Assembly: GCA_900095095.1 (NCBI GenBank)
Contig: FMBT01000590.1
Location: 1 to 40,852 of the forward strand
Reading direction: 5' to 3'
Source of the DNA: Fragilariopsis cylindrus CCMP1102
Lineage: Eukaryota > Bacillariophyta > Bacillariophyceae > Bacillariales > Bacillariaceae
Length of the DNA: 40,852 nucleotides
Translations under genes and position numbers: made by a program
The notes under the pieces: generated by a model
Told to the model about the DNA's origin: nothing
The model's input: the letters and a program-made list of their open reading frames with translations, nothing else
The model's database searches: none
In this document: positions 1 through 10,441 of the stretch, piece after piece
Layout of the letters: each line of letters opens with the position of its first letter
How positions within the stretch are numbered: the first letter of the stretch is position 1

Positions 1-613
1 ATAGCTTCTAGTAATAGGAACGACAAAATAAACAAAGTTGTATAATTGTTTATCCTCATTTTATAATACTCCAGTAATACTTGGATTCGATGCAGTATGA
101 ATGTTTCTATCTAGGACCTACACTGTATTGGGCATACCTTTCCTTCTCTACTCTGTTACCTTTTTGACGAAAAGCAAGGAGTTTTTGTATCTTATTTTTT
201 TTGTTACCGGTATGATGTTGTTTTTAAAATGTGTTGATGGATTGTTCCTTCTGATGGTTTTAAGCGCGCCAAAACGTTTTCGTATGTACGTTGTACGTTT
301 CCAGGAGTGTCCGGTAAATTTTCATGAATTTCACGAATTCGAGGCGTGAAATTCAAATTGGTTAATATATTTAGAAGAATGATCACCGGTCCCTACCGTT
401 ATGAGTTTTTTTCCGTGTCTTTGCCTCGCGCCATGCTGCATTTCAGTACTGTTTTCGCTTTTATTCGCTTTTGCGTGCTGTTTTCAATCCCTTGCATATT
501 TTTCCATGGCGCTGCAACCTTCAAACTGGTGTAGAGAAAATCTTTTCGACGTGCATGAAACTCCTCAACGCAACGAAATTCATCACAAAATTAGATACCA
601 AAACTTTACAAAT
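1..613. other. upstream non-coding stretch
   Basis: No convincing gene is visible. Short open frames lie at 101-349 and 401-613, but they have no domain, no compositional bias and no recognisable start context. The frame open from 401 runs into the secreted-protein gene but lacks any conserved feature before the Met at 614. The stretch probably holds the 5' flank of that gene. Confidence 0.5.
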
Positions 614-1312
614 ATGAGGTTAATCATCGCTAATATTATCAGTTTAGTCTTTGCTACCACTGTAACAACAACCAATGCATGGAGAGAGGATCAAGTTGTG
701 ATGCTCATTTCGTGGGCAGATACAAATGAATGTACTGCAGATAACTTCGATAACATGGTGGATAATAGTAATAAGCAGCAGGGTCCATATGAACCTGATG
801 TATGCAGTGCAGGTAAACCTATGCCAGTGAGTATCACCCTGAACAACAACGGAACAGAGTGTTATGTTAATCCCAACAATCCAACTTTAGTATTCTGGAT
901 CAGTCGTCTTCCTACAAGAATAGATTCGTTGTTCAAACCATCTGATGATTTAAGAGTAAGTTACTTGAGTACTAATGAATTTCGGACGAACGAGACGCCA
1001 ATTATCCCTAGGAGTGACTGCAATGAACAAGGTGTATGCGTATGTGATGCAATTAATCGTGATTCCGTGGAGAATGATGGTTGGTTTTATACTCCAACTA
1101 TGAGGCCTAATTCGGGTCCTACATGTGGAATTACAGCTAGATTGAACTATAATGAAGACAAATTTCAATATGTCTGTACAGCAATTCAAGGAACATTAGA
1201 GCTGTATTCGCCAGAAATGATTTCGGGCGGTATTATTTCCAACCAGGGATGGGCCAGTGCTATTACTGCTGGCTGTATTACAACAATGATCATATTGAGT
1301 ATGATGATTTAA
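614..1312 (+). CDS. secreted Cys-containing protein, possibly GPI-anchored
   Basis: The product is 232 aa if translation starts at the Met at 614. The frame is open from 401, but the 614 Met is followed at once by a textbook signal peptide (MRLIIANIISLVFATTVTTT, likely cleaved near residue 22), so I chose it. The mature part has about nine cysteines, including a close CxC within 'GVCVCD', several NxT/NxS sequons, and a hydrophobic tail at the very C-terminus (ASAITAGCITTMIILSMMI). That tail could be a GPI-attachment signal or a single anchor. I do not recognise the family. A role at the cell surface or outside the cell is inferred only from the two hydrophobic ends. The next gene on the same strand begins just 43 bases after the stop, which is very tight for a diatom. 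Confidence 0.65.
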   Translation: MRLIIANIISLVFATTVTTTNAWREDQVVMLISWADTNECTADNFDNMVDNSNKQQGPYEPDVCSAGKPMPVSITLNNNGTECYVNPNNPTLVFWISRLPTRIDSLFKPSDDLRVSYLSTNEFRTNETPIIPRSDCNEQGVCVCDAINRDSVENDGWFYTPTMRPNSGPTCGITARLNYNEDKFQYVCTAIQGTLELYSPEMISGGIISNQGWASAITAGCITTMIILSMMI

Positions 1313-1355
1313 TTAGATATTTGTTACTGTCGGAGTATCTTAATCAACATTTAAA

Positions 1356-2187
1356 ATGCTTGCCTTCTACATACTAGCTATTATGGTTGTCTACTTTTGT
1401 TGGATGTTTATGTTTATCATTATTTTCACAGTCAAGAATGGATATGGATATCTTCTGTTGTTTTGGATAAAATTTGTAGGATTGCCCACCATCATTTACA
1501 TTTCTTTTGCATCTCAATTGGTGATCGGGCATAATATGTCAGGTTCGGACAAGGATTTAGGAGAAGCAACGTTTTTCGAAGAAGTAATTCGAAAGGTCCC
1601 TGGATCGACCAATGATATCGTCGAAGCACGTAATCTCATTGCCGTTTCACACAAGCTTCGTAACATGTATACAGAAGATATTACAGAGACTCTAGTAAAA
1701 AAGTCAGCTCCATTTTCCGACCATGCAGGGTGGTTTGCTAGAAAATGAGACCGGAAATGTTCCATCGGAGTAGAAGGAAGCAGCTCTTCTAGGGCTCGTC
1801 CGGAAGACATACCACCTCTTATGAAAAGGTTTTACCGAAACTACTATGGTCGAGAAACCTGGCGAGAATATTTTTGAATATCTTTGTCGTATCCATTCTG
1901 AATTTCAAGACATACATCCATTTGTGGATGGCAATGGTCGAGTTGGATGTCTGATCATGAACTTACTTCAGATGAGGAAGGGATATCCTATCCTTACTCT
2001 TCCTACATCATTGAGCAGCATGTTCAACGAGGGAGTTAAGGAAGCAATAAATGGTCGACCCGAAACTTTTACACGTTTACTTACAGAGGCAATATTTGAT
2101 AGCCTGCAGGTGTACGAAAAGGCTCTAGGGAAACAACGTCTACCTACTCTCGACGACTTGAAGACGTTAGCCAAGTCGGAAGAATAG
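1356..2187 (+). pseudogene. broken Fic-domain protein gene (putative AMP-transferase family)
   Basis: Fic proteins usually transfer AMP, or another nucleotide moiety, to a hydroxyl side chain of a target protein. The 3' part (1846-2187) carries the Fic signature HPFVDGNGR preceded by the typical helix ending in 'IHSEFQDI'. The 5' part (1356-1748) encodes two hydrophobic segments (residues about 1-25 and 35-58), then a helix-rich stretch that matches the usual N-terminal half of the fold. The bridging segment, with a typical 'PEDIPPLMKRF' loop, lies in the first frame after an in-frame TGA at 1746-1748. The frame then changes between about 1838 and 1855. So there is one stop and one frameshift. 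The second arginine of the HxFx(D/E)GNGRxxR motif is a cysteine here, which should weaken nucleotide binding. I call it a pseudogene. An intron is less likely because the bridge itself looks like Fic sequence. An alternative first Met at 1536 would drop the membrane segments. Confidence 0.7.
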
Positions 2188-3110
2188 AGTTTTGGAAAAA
2201 AAACAAATCAGATCCGTAAAACATATCAAAAATTAATGTACTGTAGGTAAATATTTTACTATAACTATACGTTTACTAAGTTCTGTTCGGTATCTTTTCT
2301 TTTATAATTTAGTCTAATTAAAGGTAGATTCATTCCGTTCCCACTACGTACAACAAGGAAAACTATATTCGTTGTAGTTCCAATAGTCGGTGCCTACTAG
2401 ATAGTCTCGTTATATATCCATTAATTAAGCTTCTGATGCTTCAATTATTATTGTTCGAAAGGTTTCTAATGAATACACGGAATGTTTAAATTTCTGTTTT
2501 ACCTTCTTATTTAGTTTTCTACCTCTAATATGCAAAGGTTATGATGCAAAACATTCGTAGTGCAAGTTTCGCGATGGTATTTCATATTCGACGTAACAGT
2601 ACGCGAATAACATGACATGATATGACATTGATGCACTCGTTTAGATTTTGTTGGATTTAGTAGCATAGAGAAAGATTTCTCTTGTTATGTCGATTCTTCC
2701 TATTTGTGTATTCTTTTTATGAAATGTGAGTCATGACGTGAATGTTGTTGTTGGTGATGTTGTATTCGAATCTAAATTGGTTGACTTGAATTTATTGCAT
2801 CGTTTCTGGTGTACTATTCCGTCGTTCACGTAACAAAATATCGTATTGCCTTTATTTTTTTCATAGATTTTGCGTCAGTATTGTTGTTTTGATCTCTTCC
2901 TCTATCATTTGTCAATAACAACAATATACCTTCCTATTCCTGTGCCTCTTCCTTTATTGTTATTATCATTATTATTGGTCTCGTAGATTATTTTACGACT
3001 CACACTATGGATTTATTGTTCTCATTATTTCAATTTTTTTTCTTTGACGGACATATAACAGTACAGTAACACTTTAAATATATCAGTACGTGTATTCGAT
3101 AATTTCTCCT
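2188..3110. other. convergent intergenic region
   Basis: This AT-rich stretch lies between the 3' end of the Fic gene (+) and the 3' end of the Popeye-like gene (-). Short T-rich runs and 'TTATTATTATTATT'-type runs are present. I see no open frame with coding character, RNA gene or ordered repeat. Both polyadenylation regions should lie here. Confidence 0.5.
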
Positions 3111-4459
3111 TCAATCTTTTGATACTCTAGCCATTGATTGGAATTTTTGTAAGTGAACGGCCTTATCGGCGGCCCATCCCTTGGAGATTACTCTTATATA
3201 ATCGGTTACATTTGCTCCCTCTGAATCTACCAAAAGACGACGAATGACAGCCTCAATGACGACATGATCGAATCGCAATCGTATATCACCACCATACCCA
3301 TCATTATTATTAGTATCTCCACCACCATCACCACCATCGTCGAGGAGTGCCAACAACTCATCATCCTTCCAAACTAAACATTCGACACCCTCGTTGTCGT
3401 TGTCGTCGTTGTCGTTGTTGTTGCTAACACGAATTGTCCCATACGCACAATTCCCATTTGGTGTTGTATTTCTCACTACGGCATCCCATCCGGATCGTTG
3501 AAAGGACATACAATTAGGAAATCCACCTCGTTGTAATTTGGATATATGTTCTCCTTTTGAATTTGTCATGATTGCGATACCTTTCACAATGAAATATAAC
3601 TGAGTGCAGGGTTGATTGGCAGTTGTCAATACTGTTCCCGGAGGATAGGTCACTGTTTGAGCAATATCCATCAATGCTTTAAATTGTTTCCGACGGAGTG
3701 GTGCAAAATGTTCGATGTGTAATTCTTCTTCTTCTTTGGTCAATGTGGGTGGTAAACGATCCATTAACAACATCACGGCCATCGATGTATTGACCAATAC
3801 AAAGAAGGCCGACCAACGCAAAGGAATACGTAATGGTTTTGGTCGTAATGCATGATAGGTGACCAATCCCGAATATCCACTAATCAATAACAAACGCAAT
3901 GACAACAAATCATTACAAAGAAATCCACCCGCCAATGATGCGTAGGCGAGATTTCCAAGAATGGGTACAATTGCAATAGAGGACGGATGATTGACGATCC
4001 ACAATGGCAACACCGACGACGATGCAGATGAACAGATACAGATGATGATGCTGACGATAATGATGATGTTGTTGATGATGGCTGGGACGTTAGCCCACTT
4101 TGAGAAGATGATGATGATGATGATGATGATGTACAACGACTACTTGAAACTTTGTCGATCGATCTGACAGGCGTGACGGCTGTTCTACTCCTACTGATAC
4201 TATTACTGATACTACTATTCTTTTTTGATCGGAGTATTAATGTTGTACCTGTGCTGATTCGTCGTCCATTATTATGTGCACATATTATGATTTGCCGTCG
4301 ACAACTAGTACTAATACTATTACTATTATGCTGCTGATGTAAAAATAATGCGGACCGCCGCCGAATACTACCATCAACAGCACTATTAGATTTGGTTCGA
4401 AACAACCGACTGCTACTCAAGAATGTTCGTGAAGCATGACGTGACATGATTGATACCAT
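3111..4459 (-). CDS. Popeye-like cyclic-nucleotide-binding-type membrane protein
   Basis: The downstream exon encodes about three hydrophobic helices (around 'LWIVNHPSSIAIVPILGNL', 'LLSLRLLLISGYSGLVTYHA' and 'WSAFFVLVNTSMAVMLLM'), followed by a cNMP-binding-like beta fold (FKALMDIAQTVTYPPGTVL ... LYFIVKGIAIM ... SKLQRGGFPNCMSF). Three helices, then 'F..L...' and a jelly roll, is the layout of Popeye-domain (POPDC) proteins, which bind cAMP at membranes. Acidic Asn/Asp and Gly/Asp inserts interrupt the fold. The N-terminus (from 4459) is Arg/Ser-rich without acidic residues, like a mitochondrial presequence. The two parts are in different frames. A small intron at about 4143-4082 (GTAGT donor, CTAAC branch-like site, CAG acceptor, 62 nt) restores one frame and gives about 428 aa. 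Donors at 4140, 4137 or 4134 also keep the frame. Without an intron, a frameshift would be needed. Ligand binding is not provable from the residues seen. Confidence 0.6.
4082..4143 (-). other. predicted 62-nt intron of the Popeye-like gene
   Basis: Read on the minus strand, GTAGTCG begins at 4143 and the interval ends with CTAACGTCCCAG at 4082. Removal joins the presequence frame (from 4459) to the membrane-domain frame. Much of it is an (ATC)n run, so the exact donor is uncertain. Confidence 0.4.
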
Positions 4460-5899
4460 ATGTTGTGTTCTTTAATAATCTATGTGCGTGTGTGCTGTAA
4501 CTTGTGCATTACGGTAGTATTATCGTGAAAGAAAGAAGATACTGTACAACATCTACATCAGAATTGTGGATTCTTATTAGATGATGATGTCTTCTTGATC
4601 CTACTGTACTTACTTCCTCCAGCGAGCGCTAACTGCACGCGCGAAACGCCCTAACAGAATATAAGATATGAGCAAGCGATACAATTGGGGTGACTGGGTG
4701 GGTTTAATTAGAGAAAGGGGGTAATAATAATAATAATATAAATAACTAATTTATATCCTTCCGAAACGCTCAGCCCATGGCTCGAGTACCGTTCTCACGA
4801 AGGCGCAGCACTGCCGAAGCAGCTATACCACAGAGAAAGGGGGTAATAGTAGAGGAGGCGTTCCATTTGTAAGTATACCTGGGGGGACATTGTGCACAAA
4901 ATACGTGTAGCAAGAGGAAGTTTATTGTGAATGGAGCGCTTTTAAGACATTCAGATCTCAGATAAATTCTTATTCCAATTCATTACTACGGTGGAAGTAT
5001 GGATAGGGACCCACCATTATTGGACACATTTGAAAATCGTTCAAAATACTCGTCAGAGATGATATTCTTCTTTCATAAGTAAGAGAATTACTTGTAGTCC
5101 AAATACGACACACGGAAATGTGTGTCAAATTTGAGATTTCTGGCTGGTCCAACTGTTTTATGACCGGTCAGCGCAAAAGTACTTTACATTCAGTGGTGAG
5201 AAATGGCTTGACTCACTCACTTCTTGAGCCCGACCGCCGAAACATATGCGGTGCATTCAGAGAAAGAAAGAATGTCTGAATGGATCGCAACAAGGGAATC
5301 GCGCCGTAATTGATTGATTCGTTAAGCAGTAAAAGTGGGTTGGCGAATGGGAATCATCTATCGTACTGCTGTAGATCGATGTCATGTGTTGATTGGGGAA
5401 TGAGAAGTAGCTAACAACGAATCAATCGCGGTAATCCTTGCATTTTTACAGAAGATCACAGCCATGACAGCAGTCATACTCTCCCCGTAATAAAGGGGTT
5501 GATATTGTATTTTTTAGGGGGTTGGGGGGGGGGGACCTGTTCAAAGTGCAGGGTTGGTTGCATCAAGGCAGAACATGCCAAGACGCTGTTTCTTCGCCAC
5601 AACGTATTTGCCGGAGCAAAATAAACGTCGATCTTCTCACAAAATCCAACCTTGCTTCAGTTCGTCATCACAGGTTGTGTTGATATCAAATTTGAATTAG
5701 TCAAATTTGGAGAGTACATAAATAGAGATTCTATAAAAGTACAGTCATAGGTCGTCCATACACCTGATTGGAGAAGTTTGGAATCGAGAGATGATTCGAA
5801 TATGTTTCGAGGAGTCGATATAAGTTGATACGAAAGTCATAGTATTGTTATGTTTTTGATTTACTAGTAGGAGCGGTGGCGATAGTATTTGCGTTCTTG

Positions 5900-5917
5900 C
5901 TGAGCAGCGCTGCTCAG
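5900..5917. repeat. 18-bp perfect palindrome
   Basis: CTGAGCAGCGCTGCTCAG equals its own reverse complement. It stands just upstream of the 5.9-6.2 kb duplication and is not repeated in the second unit. No coding frame explains it. Confidence 0.6.
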
Positions 5918-5931
5918 ATTGTTTGCGCTTA

Positions 5932-6190
5932 ATTTTTTGAATTTTGTTATGGTAATGCTAATAAATCGCTGGCTGAGAGTGAACAATTCTACGAAGGTCT
6001 GCTGGTCTACCGTGCCGCGCGATCCTTAGTATCATATTCCATCATGCATGTGTGCATGTGTTTCGTTTGATTTTTTGAATGTTGTTCGTAGTAGGAAATG
6101 CTATAAATTGCTGGTTGAGAGTGCTGAACCAATTCTGCGAAGGTCTGTGGGTCTATCGCGCGATCCTTATCATATTCCATCATTTGCATG
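5932..6190 (+). repeat. direct duplication, two ~120-bp units
   Basis: Unit 1 (about 5932-6050) and unit 2 (about 6070-6190) match in order along their length: ATTTTTTGAAT, a shared 'GCTGAG/GTTGAGAGTG' block, 'TTCTACGAAGGTCTG' against 'TTCTGCGAAGGTCTG', 'GCGCGATCCTTA', 'TCATATTCCATCAT' and a terminal 'GCATG'. They differ by scattered substitutions and small indels, so the duplication is not recent. Confidence 0.75.
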
Positions 6191-6755
6191 CGATGTGATT
6201 TCATGCCATTATGCAAACATTGTACAGTACGATTCTTGATCTCGATTTGCAATCATGGAATATTATCGTGTACAGAACAATAACGTTAGTACGAGCGAAA
6301 TTGGCGACTTAATGTAATACTGTACATGATTGATCATCAACATCTACTACTAGTATGAAATCTTGTATTTTACAATATACTACTATTATTTATTTATCTG
6401 AAAACTAGCTACCGTAACTTACTACTTCTCATTTATTTTTTAAGTTTTAATTTCGATCTTTTTTCATTTCATTTCGTTTTTTGTTGTTGTTGTTGGTGTA
6501 TTTCACGTCGTTCTGTTTTTTATTTTTTCCTTTTTCTTCCGAATATTTCTTCATTCATTCATTCATTTCCCCCACAAACACGAGAGTCTCCTCTCCTTCG
6601 ACTGTTTTGGTACAAAAGTGTACAAGTTGTACGTTATTTGTACCCTTTTATATTATTTAATTCTTATTTACGTAATAGTTTTAGATAAAGAAGTACTTTC
6701 ACCACCGGATGAAAACATGGATGAGGATGAATCATTCATGCTATTACTATTACCA

Positions 6756-7814
6756 TTATCTGATGATTTTTGATGACCTTGATTTCTTATATAATCCAGT
6801 AACAGTTTCTGTAACAGTATCCGTAACATAATTAATATTATTTACACCAATATCACCAATATCTTGTTTCGCTTGAAATGCTGTAAATGAGATACAGACA
6901 AAACCAGCCCATGATGAAAAATAACCATTTCCTGTTGTAACGAACGGGCCATGAAATGTAACTAAACATGCCAGAATTAACCACAGTATTGTAAATAGAC
7001 TTAATGTAATAAATTTAATCATATTTACTTTTTGATTATCATGTTCATTTAAATAGGGACCATGTTTATTAAAATAAACAATACCTAGTAGTAATACAAT
7101 AGTCAAACATGCTACCACTAATGCATATATACTTGCCGATTTGGTTAAATCGGATGTGACTGAGGATTGTGCACCAAAAATATATTCATATAATGCCAGA
7201 ATCATCACAATAGACGAACCAAATACACCCATTAATGAACCAATACCTTTAATACTATCCTTAAATGTTGTACCGGTGACACCCATGGTCATAGCTGAGG
7301 TTGCCACAGTCGTCCAACAGGCAAAGTATCCATTCCCAGTAGTAATAAAGGGTGAATTAAAGGTCATATAGGAGGCACCAATAAAATTCCATAATCCTAA
7401 AAAATAGGGTAAATATTTTCCAATCCCATAATCATAATAAAGATCTTCACGAAATAATGTAAAACTAATACCAATACTCGATGTAATTAAACTGACAGAT
7501 GGTATTGATATACAATAATCATAATTGGATGTGATCGCACCTTCCCATGTCGTCACCGCAATTAATAAGATCATGGAGGAGATCATTACTAATAATAATG
7601 GAAATTGAACATCACTAATACTACTACTTTTTGATGATCCATTTTTTGCATCATCTCTGTCGCCTACTAATGATGTCATTTGATAGATACCATCAACACC
7701 GCCGTTAGAACTGTCGTCGCCGTTAGGATCTGCATCATTATAGTCTCTTTTACTTTTTTGCTTTTCTAAATCAACGGTCATTCGCTTTTCCAAATCGGCA
7801 GTTAAATCACTCAT
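6756..7814 (-). CDS. eight-helix membrane protein with internal duplication
   Basis: The product is 352 aa and starts at the Met at 7814. The first 70 residues are hydrophilic, charged and Ser/Asp-rich, probably cytosolic. Hydrophobic segments follow near residues 71-91, 100-120, 134-152, 164-182, 191-212, 228-248, 266-287 and 303-317. The protein is two copies of a four-helix unit: helix 3 of each half runs into nearly the same loop and helix start, 'NSPFITTGNGYFACW' (153-167) and 'HGPFVTTGNGYFSSW' (288-302). The T-T-G-N-G-Y-F-x-x-W signature is thus present twice at equivalent places. I do not recognise a named family, and no transporter or enzyme motif is visible. The C-terminal tail is short and basic. 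It is transcribed away from the gene-free block at 8.4-10.5 kb. Confidence 0.75.
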   Translation of the reverse strand: MSDLTADLEKRMTVDLEKQKSKRDYNDADPNGDDSSNGGVDGIYQMTSLVGDRDDAKNGSSKSSSISDVQFPLLLVMISSMILLIAVTTWEGAITSNYDYCISIPSVSLITSSIGISFTLFREDLYYDYGIGKYLPYFLGLWNFIGASYMTFNSPFITTGNGYFACWTTVATSAMTMGVTGTTFKDSIKGIGSLMGVFGSSIVMILALYEYIFGAQSSVTSDLTKSASIYALVVACLTIVLLLGIVYFNKHGPYLNEHDNQKVNMIKFITLSLFTILWLILACLVTFHGPFVTTGNGYFSSWAGFVCISFTAFQAKQDIGDIGVNNINYVTDTVTETVTGLYKKSRSSKIIR

Positions 7815-8400
7815 GATAGCTATGGTTGTTTGTCGTTATTCTTGTCGTCGTCGATTTTTGTGGTTGGTTGTGGTTATCGTTGATGTCTAGCTTCGTACTG
7901 TAGTAGTCGTCGTCGATGCTTATCTTTTGTGTTTGCTCGCTCGCTTTAGCTATGATAAAAAAAGTAAGTGTATGCACTACTAAAAGAAAAAAAGAAATAT
8001 CACGATCAACCGATAAGCAACGATGGCATGGGAAAGGGGTAAGTTCCTGGGGAATGAATGATCCATGATGTGATATGTATTAAATGCCGTTTGAGACATT
8101 GGCATCCTCCACGTGATACAAAAAGTCATCGATTTGATTTATGACTATGACTTACTCCCTCCGCCATTTGTCAACGACTCACTCGACACGAGTAATTAAT
8201 ATAGAAACTAAATCATGCCCAAAATTTTACTAGTATTTGTTACTGCAGTATATAATAATAACTTTAGCATCAAATATATACACCTAAAAAGTATTTTCTT
8301 TTGGAAAAATAAACTATGAAGTTTACAATTGACCTATTGGATGGAGAATTGTTATATTCCTTAGTCTCCTAAGCTTACTGGTATCTCACAATGTAGGCCC
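7815..8400. other. 5' flank of the eight-helix gene
   Basis: No gene is seen. GTCGTC-rich and TTGTCGTT-rich runs lie close to the start codon, as in the leaders of other genes in the window. The rest is AT-rich with no ordered repeat. Confidence 0.45.
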
Positions 8401-9605
8401 ACACACAGCACGCATCATCTTTTTATATGAGATATCTTGTTCAGGACACAAACCAGGGTAGAACTTCCAGGAACATGCTTCTTTTTGGTCAGGGAGTGTT
8501 CCTTTACCTTACCATATGTATAGGATGGATACCTGGACCGGACTTTGGGGCGCTAGGTATGTGCTCTTCACACTGGAAGGTGGTAAAGGGTGTGATACAG
8601 CCTAGGACATAGGAAAATGGCCCATTTGGGGGTTTATGTGACCTAGTACATGCTCAAAAGATGAATTGCCCCAAAGTAAGCACATGGGGTTGACTATATA
8701 TACCAAAGGGATATAAACTTGGCAAGCTATGGGCAGGACCATGCTGAGTGGGCACTAAAGGGGGAAAACCTGTTTTGGGGCCTAAATGACCCTTTTGGGG
8801 TCTTAGCACACCCTGACACCTTCCTAACCACCCTAGCAATAGTTGGACCTTGTACCCATTGTTATAATGTTGAGCTCCATATAATCTTTCTAGGTTATTA
8901 GGTCTATACTGATGGTGCATCACGGACTTGATTACACGCGCACTTGGCACTTAGAGAAATTGTGTGTTTTAATAGCTGTTGATTTTGACCCGTGACACCC
9001 CAAATATATTACTTAAAACAATGATATAATCCAAAACCTTTATAAATTAGGTTGATGCCTAGCTATTTTATTTGGGACTCAGCATACCTTGTAGGGGCGC
9101 AGTAGCATCTCAAACATTTTTGCAATGTGCGCATTTTGGGCTATTTTATGTCTATTCTATTTTTTCATCCCCACCACACCACCAATATGGCAACTGTTCC
9201 AAGTATTGTTAGTGTATTTTGACCATATGCATATATGGAAGGTATCTGGGTGTTCAAACCATGGTCCATTTCCTTTTTTGATGTTGTGGCAGCCTGTTTC
9301 TAAATGGTACTTTTGGGCATGGAAATATTACATGTTGGTCAAAATACAATGTTTGTGTTCTGGAGGCAAGAATAAGGTATGTATGAGGGATCAGGACCCT
9401 TGGTTCATCCCCTATGGGTATGAGATGAATAACTGGGTGGTTTTTGTGCACCATGCTAGTTCTAGAAGAGAAGTGATTCATATTATCTTATTATCATTCA
9501 AAGTTGATTAATATTCCAATAACCAAACTCCACTGGAGAATTTGTGAAATAAAAATGGTAACAATCAGAATTACTTTAGTCAGGTGATGGTGAACCACCA
9601 GGGAT
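8400..9605. other. gene-free block of unusual texture, possible element remnant
   Basis: This stretch lacks the tri- and pentanucleotide runs that fill the other intergenic regions. It has many GGGG/CCCC and TTTTGGGG blocks (for example 'TTTTGGGGCCTAAATGACCC' near 8773 and 'CCCTTTTGGGGTC' just after). Open frames at 8427-8612, 8654-8950 and 9125-9511 show no domain or codon pattern I trust. It directly precedes the satellite at 9606. It may be non-coding sequence of a decayed transposable element, but no terminal repeats or target-site duplications were recognised. Confidence 0.3.
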
Positions 9606-10441
9606 GGTAGGAGGCAAACACAATGCTCTAGTTCCACACTATGTGAATATTATTTGTTCACCTGGCCCATCTGGTATTGTCATCTGCAACCCTTTCAAAT
9701 AAGATATTTTGTGTTCATTTATGATAGAAAATCATGCTGTTTTTTTGTGCCTGCCATAACAGTGAAATGAATTTTATTCTTCAACCATAGTAACAGAAAA
9801 GTGGTAGGAGGCAAACAGAATGTTCTAGTTCCACACTATGTGAATATTTGTCCACCTGACCCATCTGGTATTGTTGTCTGCAACCCTTTCAAATGAGATA
9901 CTTTGTGGTTTGTTATTTCTGATAGAAAATCATGCTGGTTTTTAATGTGTGTCTGCCACGACAGAGAAATGAATTTCACACCTCAATCATAGGAACAGAA
10001 AAGTGGTAGGAGGCACACACTATGTTCTTTTACACTATGTAGATATTAGTAGTGCACCCAACCTATTTGGTGCTGTTGTCTGCAACCCCTTTCAAATGAG
10101 ATACTTTTTGGTTCAATGTTTCTGATTGAAAATTATGTTATTTTGTGTGTGCAGCAACAGCTAAATGAATTTAATTTCTCAACTACAGGAATAGAAAAGT
10201 GGTAGGAAGCAAACATAATGTTCTAGTACCACACTATGTGGATGTTAGTGCACCTGGCCCATTTGGTGTTGTTCTCTCTCTGCAATTCTTTCAAATAACT
10301 GTGAAATGAATTTTATTCTTCAATCACAGGAAAAGAAAAGTTGTAGGAGGCAAACATAATGTTCTACTAGTAGTACACTATGTGGATATTAGTGCACCAC
10401 CCCGCCCCATTTGGTGTTGTCCTCTGCAACCCCTTTCAAAT
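9606..10441 (+). repeat. ~200-bp tandem satellite, five units
   Basis: Units begin with GGTAGGAGGCAAACA or a near variant at 9606, 9803, 10005, 10201 and 10342, giving periods of 197, 202, 196 and 141. Each unit contains in order 'CACACTATGTG', a 'CACCTGGCCCATCTGGT'-like block, 'CTGCAACCCTTTCAAAT', a 'TGATAGAAAATCATG'-like block, and 'AAATGAATTTTATTCTTCAA' or a close variant. The fourth unit lacks about 55-60 bases after the 'CTTTCAAAT' block, and the last unit stops soon after it. No open reading frame is conserved across units, so this is non-coding satellite DNA. Confidence 0.85.

Larger units (their letters stand above)
4460..6755. other. gene-free region with small repeats
   Basis: No gene is supported. 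The stretch contains two copies of an 'agagaaagggggtaata' motif near 4709 and 4834, a 12-base G run near 5524-5535, an 18-bp palindrome at 5900-5917, and a direct duplication of about 120 bp at 5932-6190 (listed separately). The short frames at 4970-5152, 6007-6252 and 6048-6239 look random; the last two fall inside the duplication. Confidence 0.5.

Noticed and set aside
5524..5535. 12-base G run as a possible regulatory quadruplex
   Set aside because: A single run flanked by one short G stretch; it may be a sequencing artefact or plain homopolymer.
9125..9511. 128-codon frame rich in Trp, Phe and His
   Set aside because: Composition is odd, no motif, no conserved start, inside a gene-free block; probably chance.
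9606..10441. Possible CRISPR-like array
   Set aside because: The whole 200-bp unit is repeated; there are no short repeats with unique spacers, and the setting is eukaryotic.
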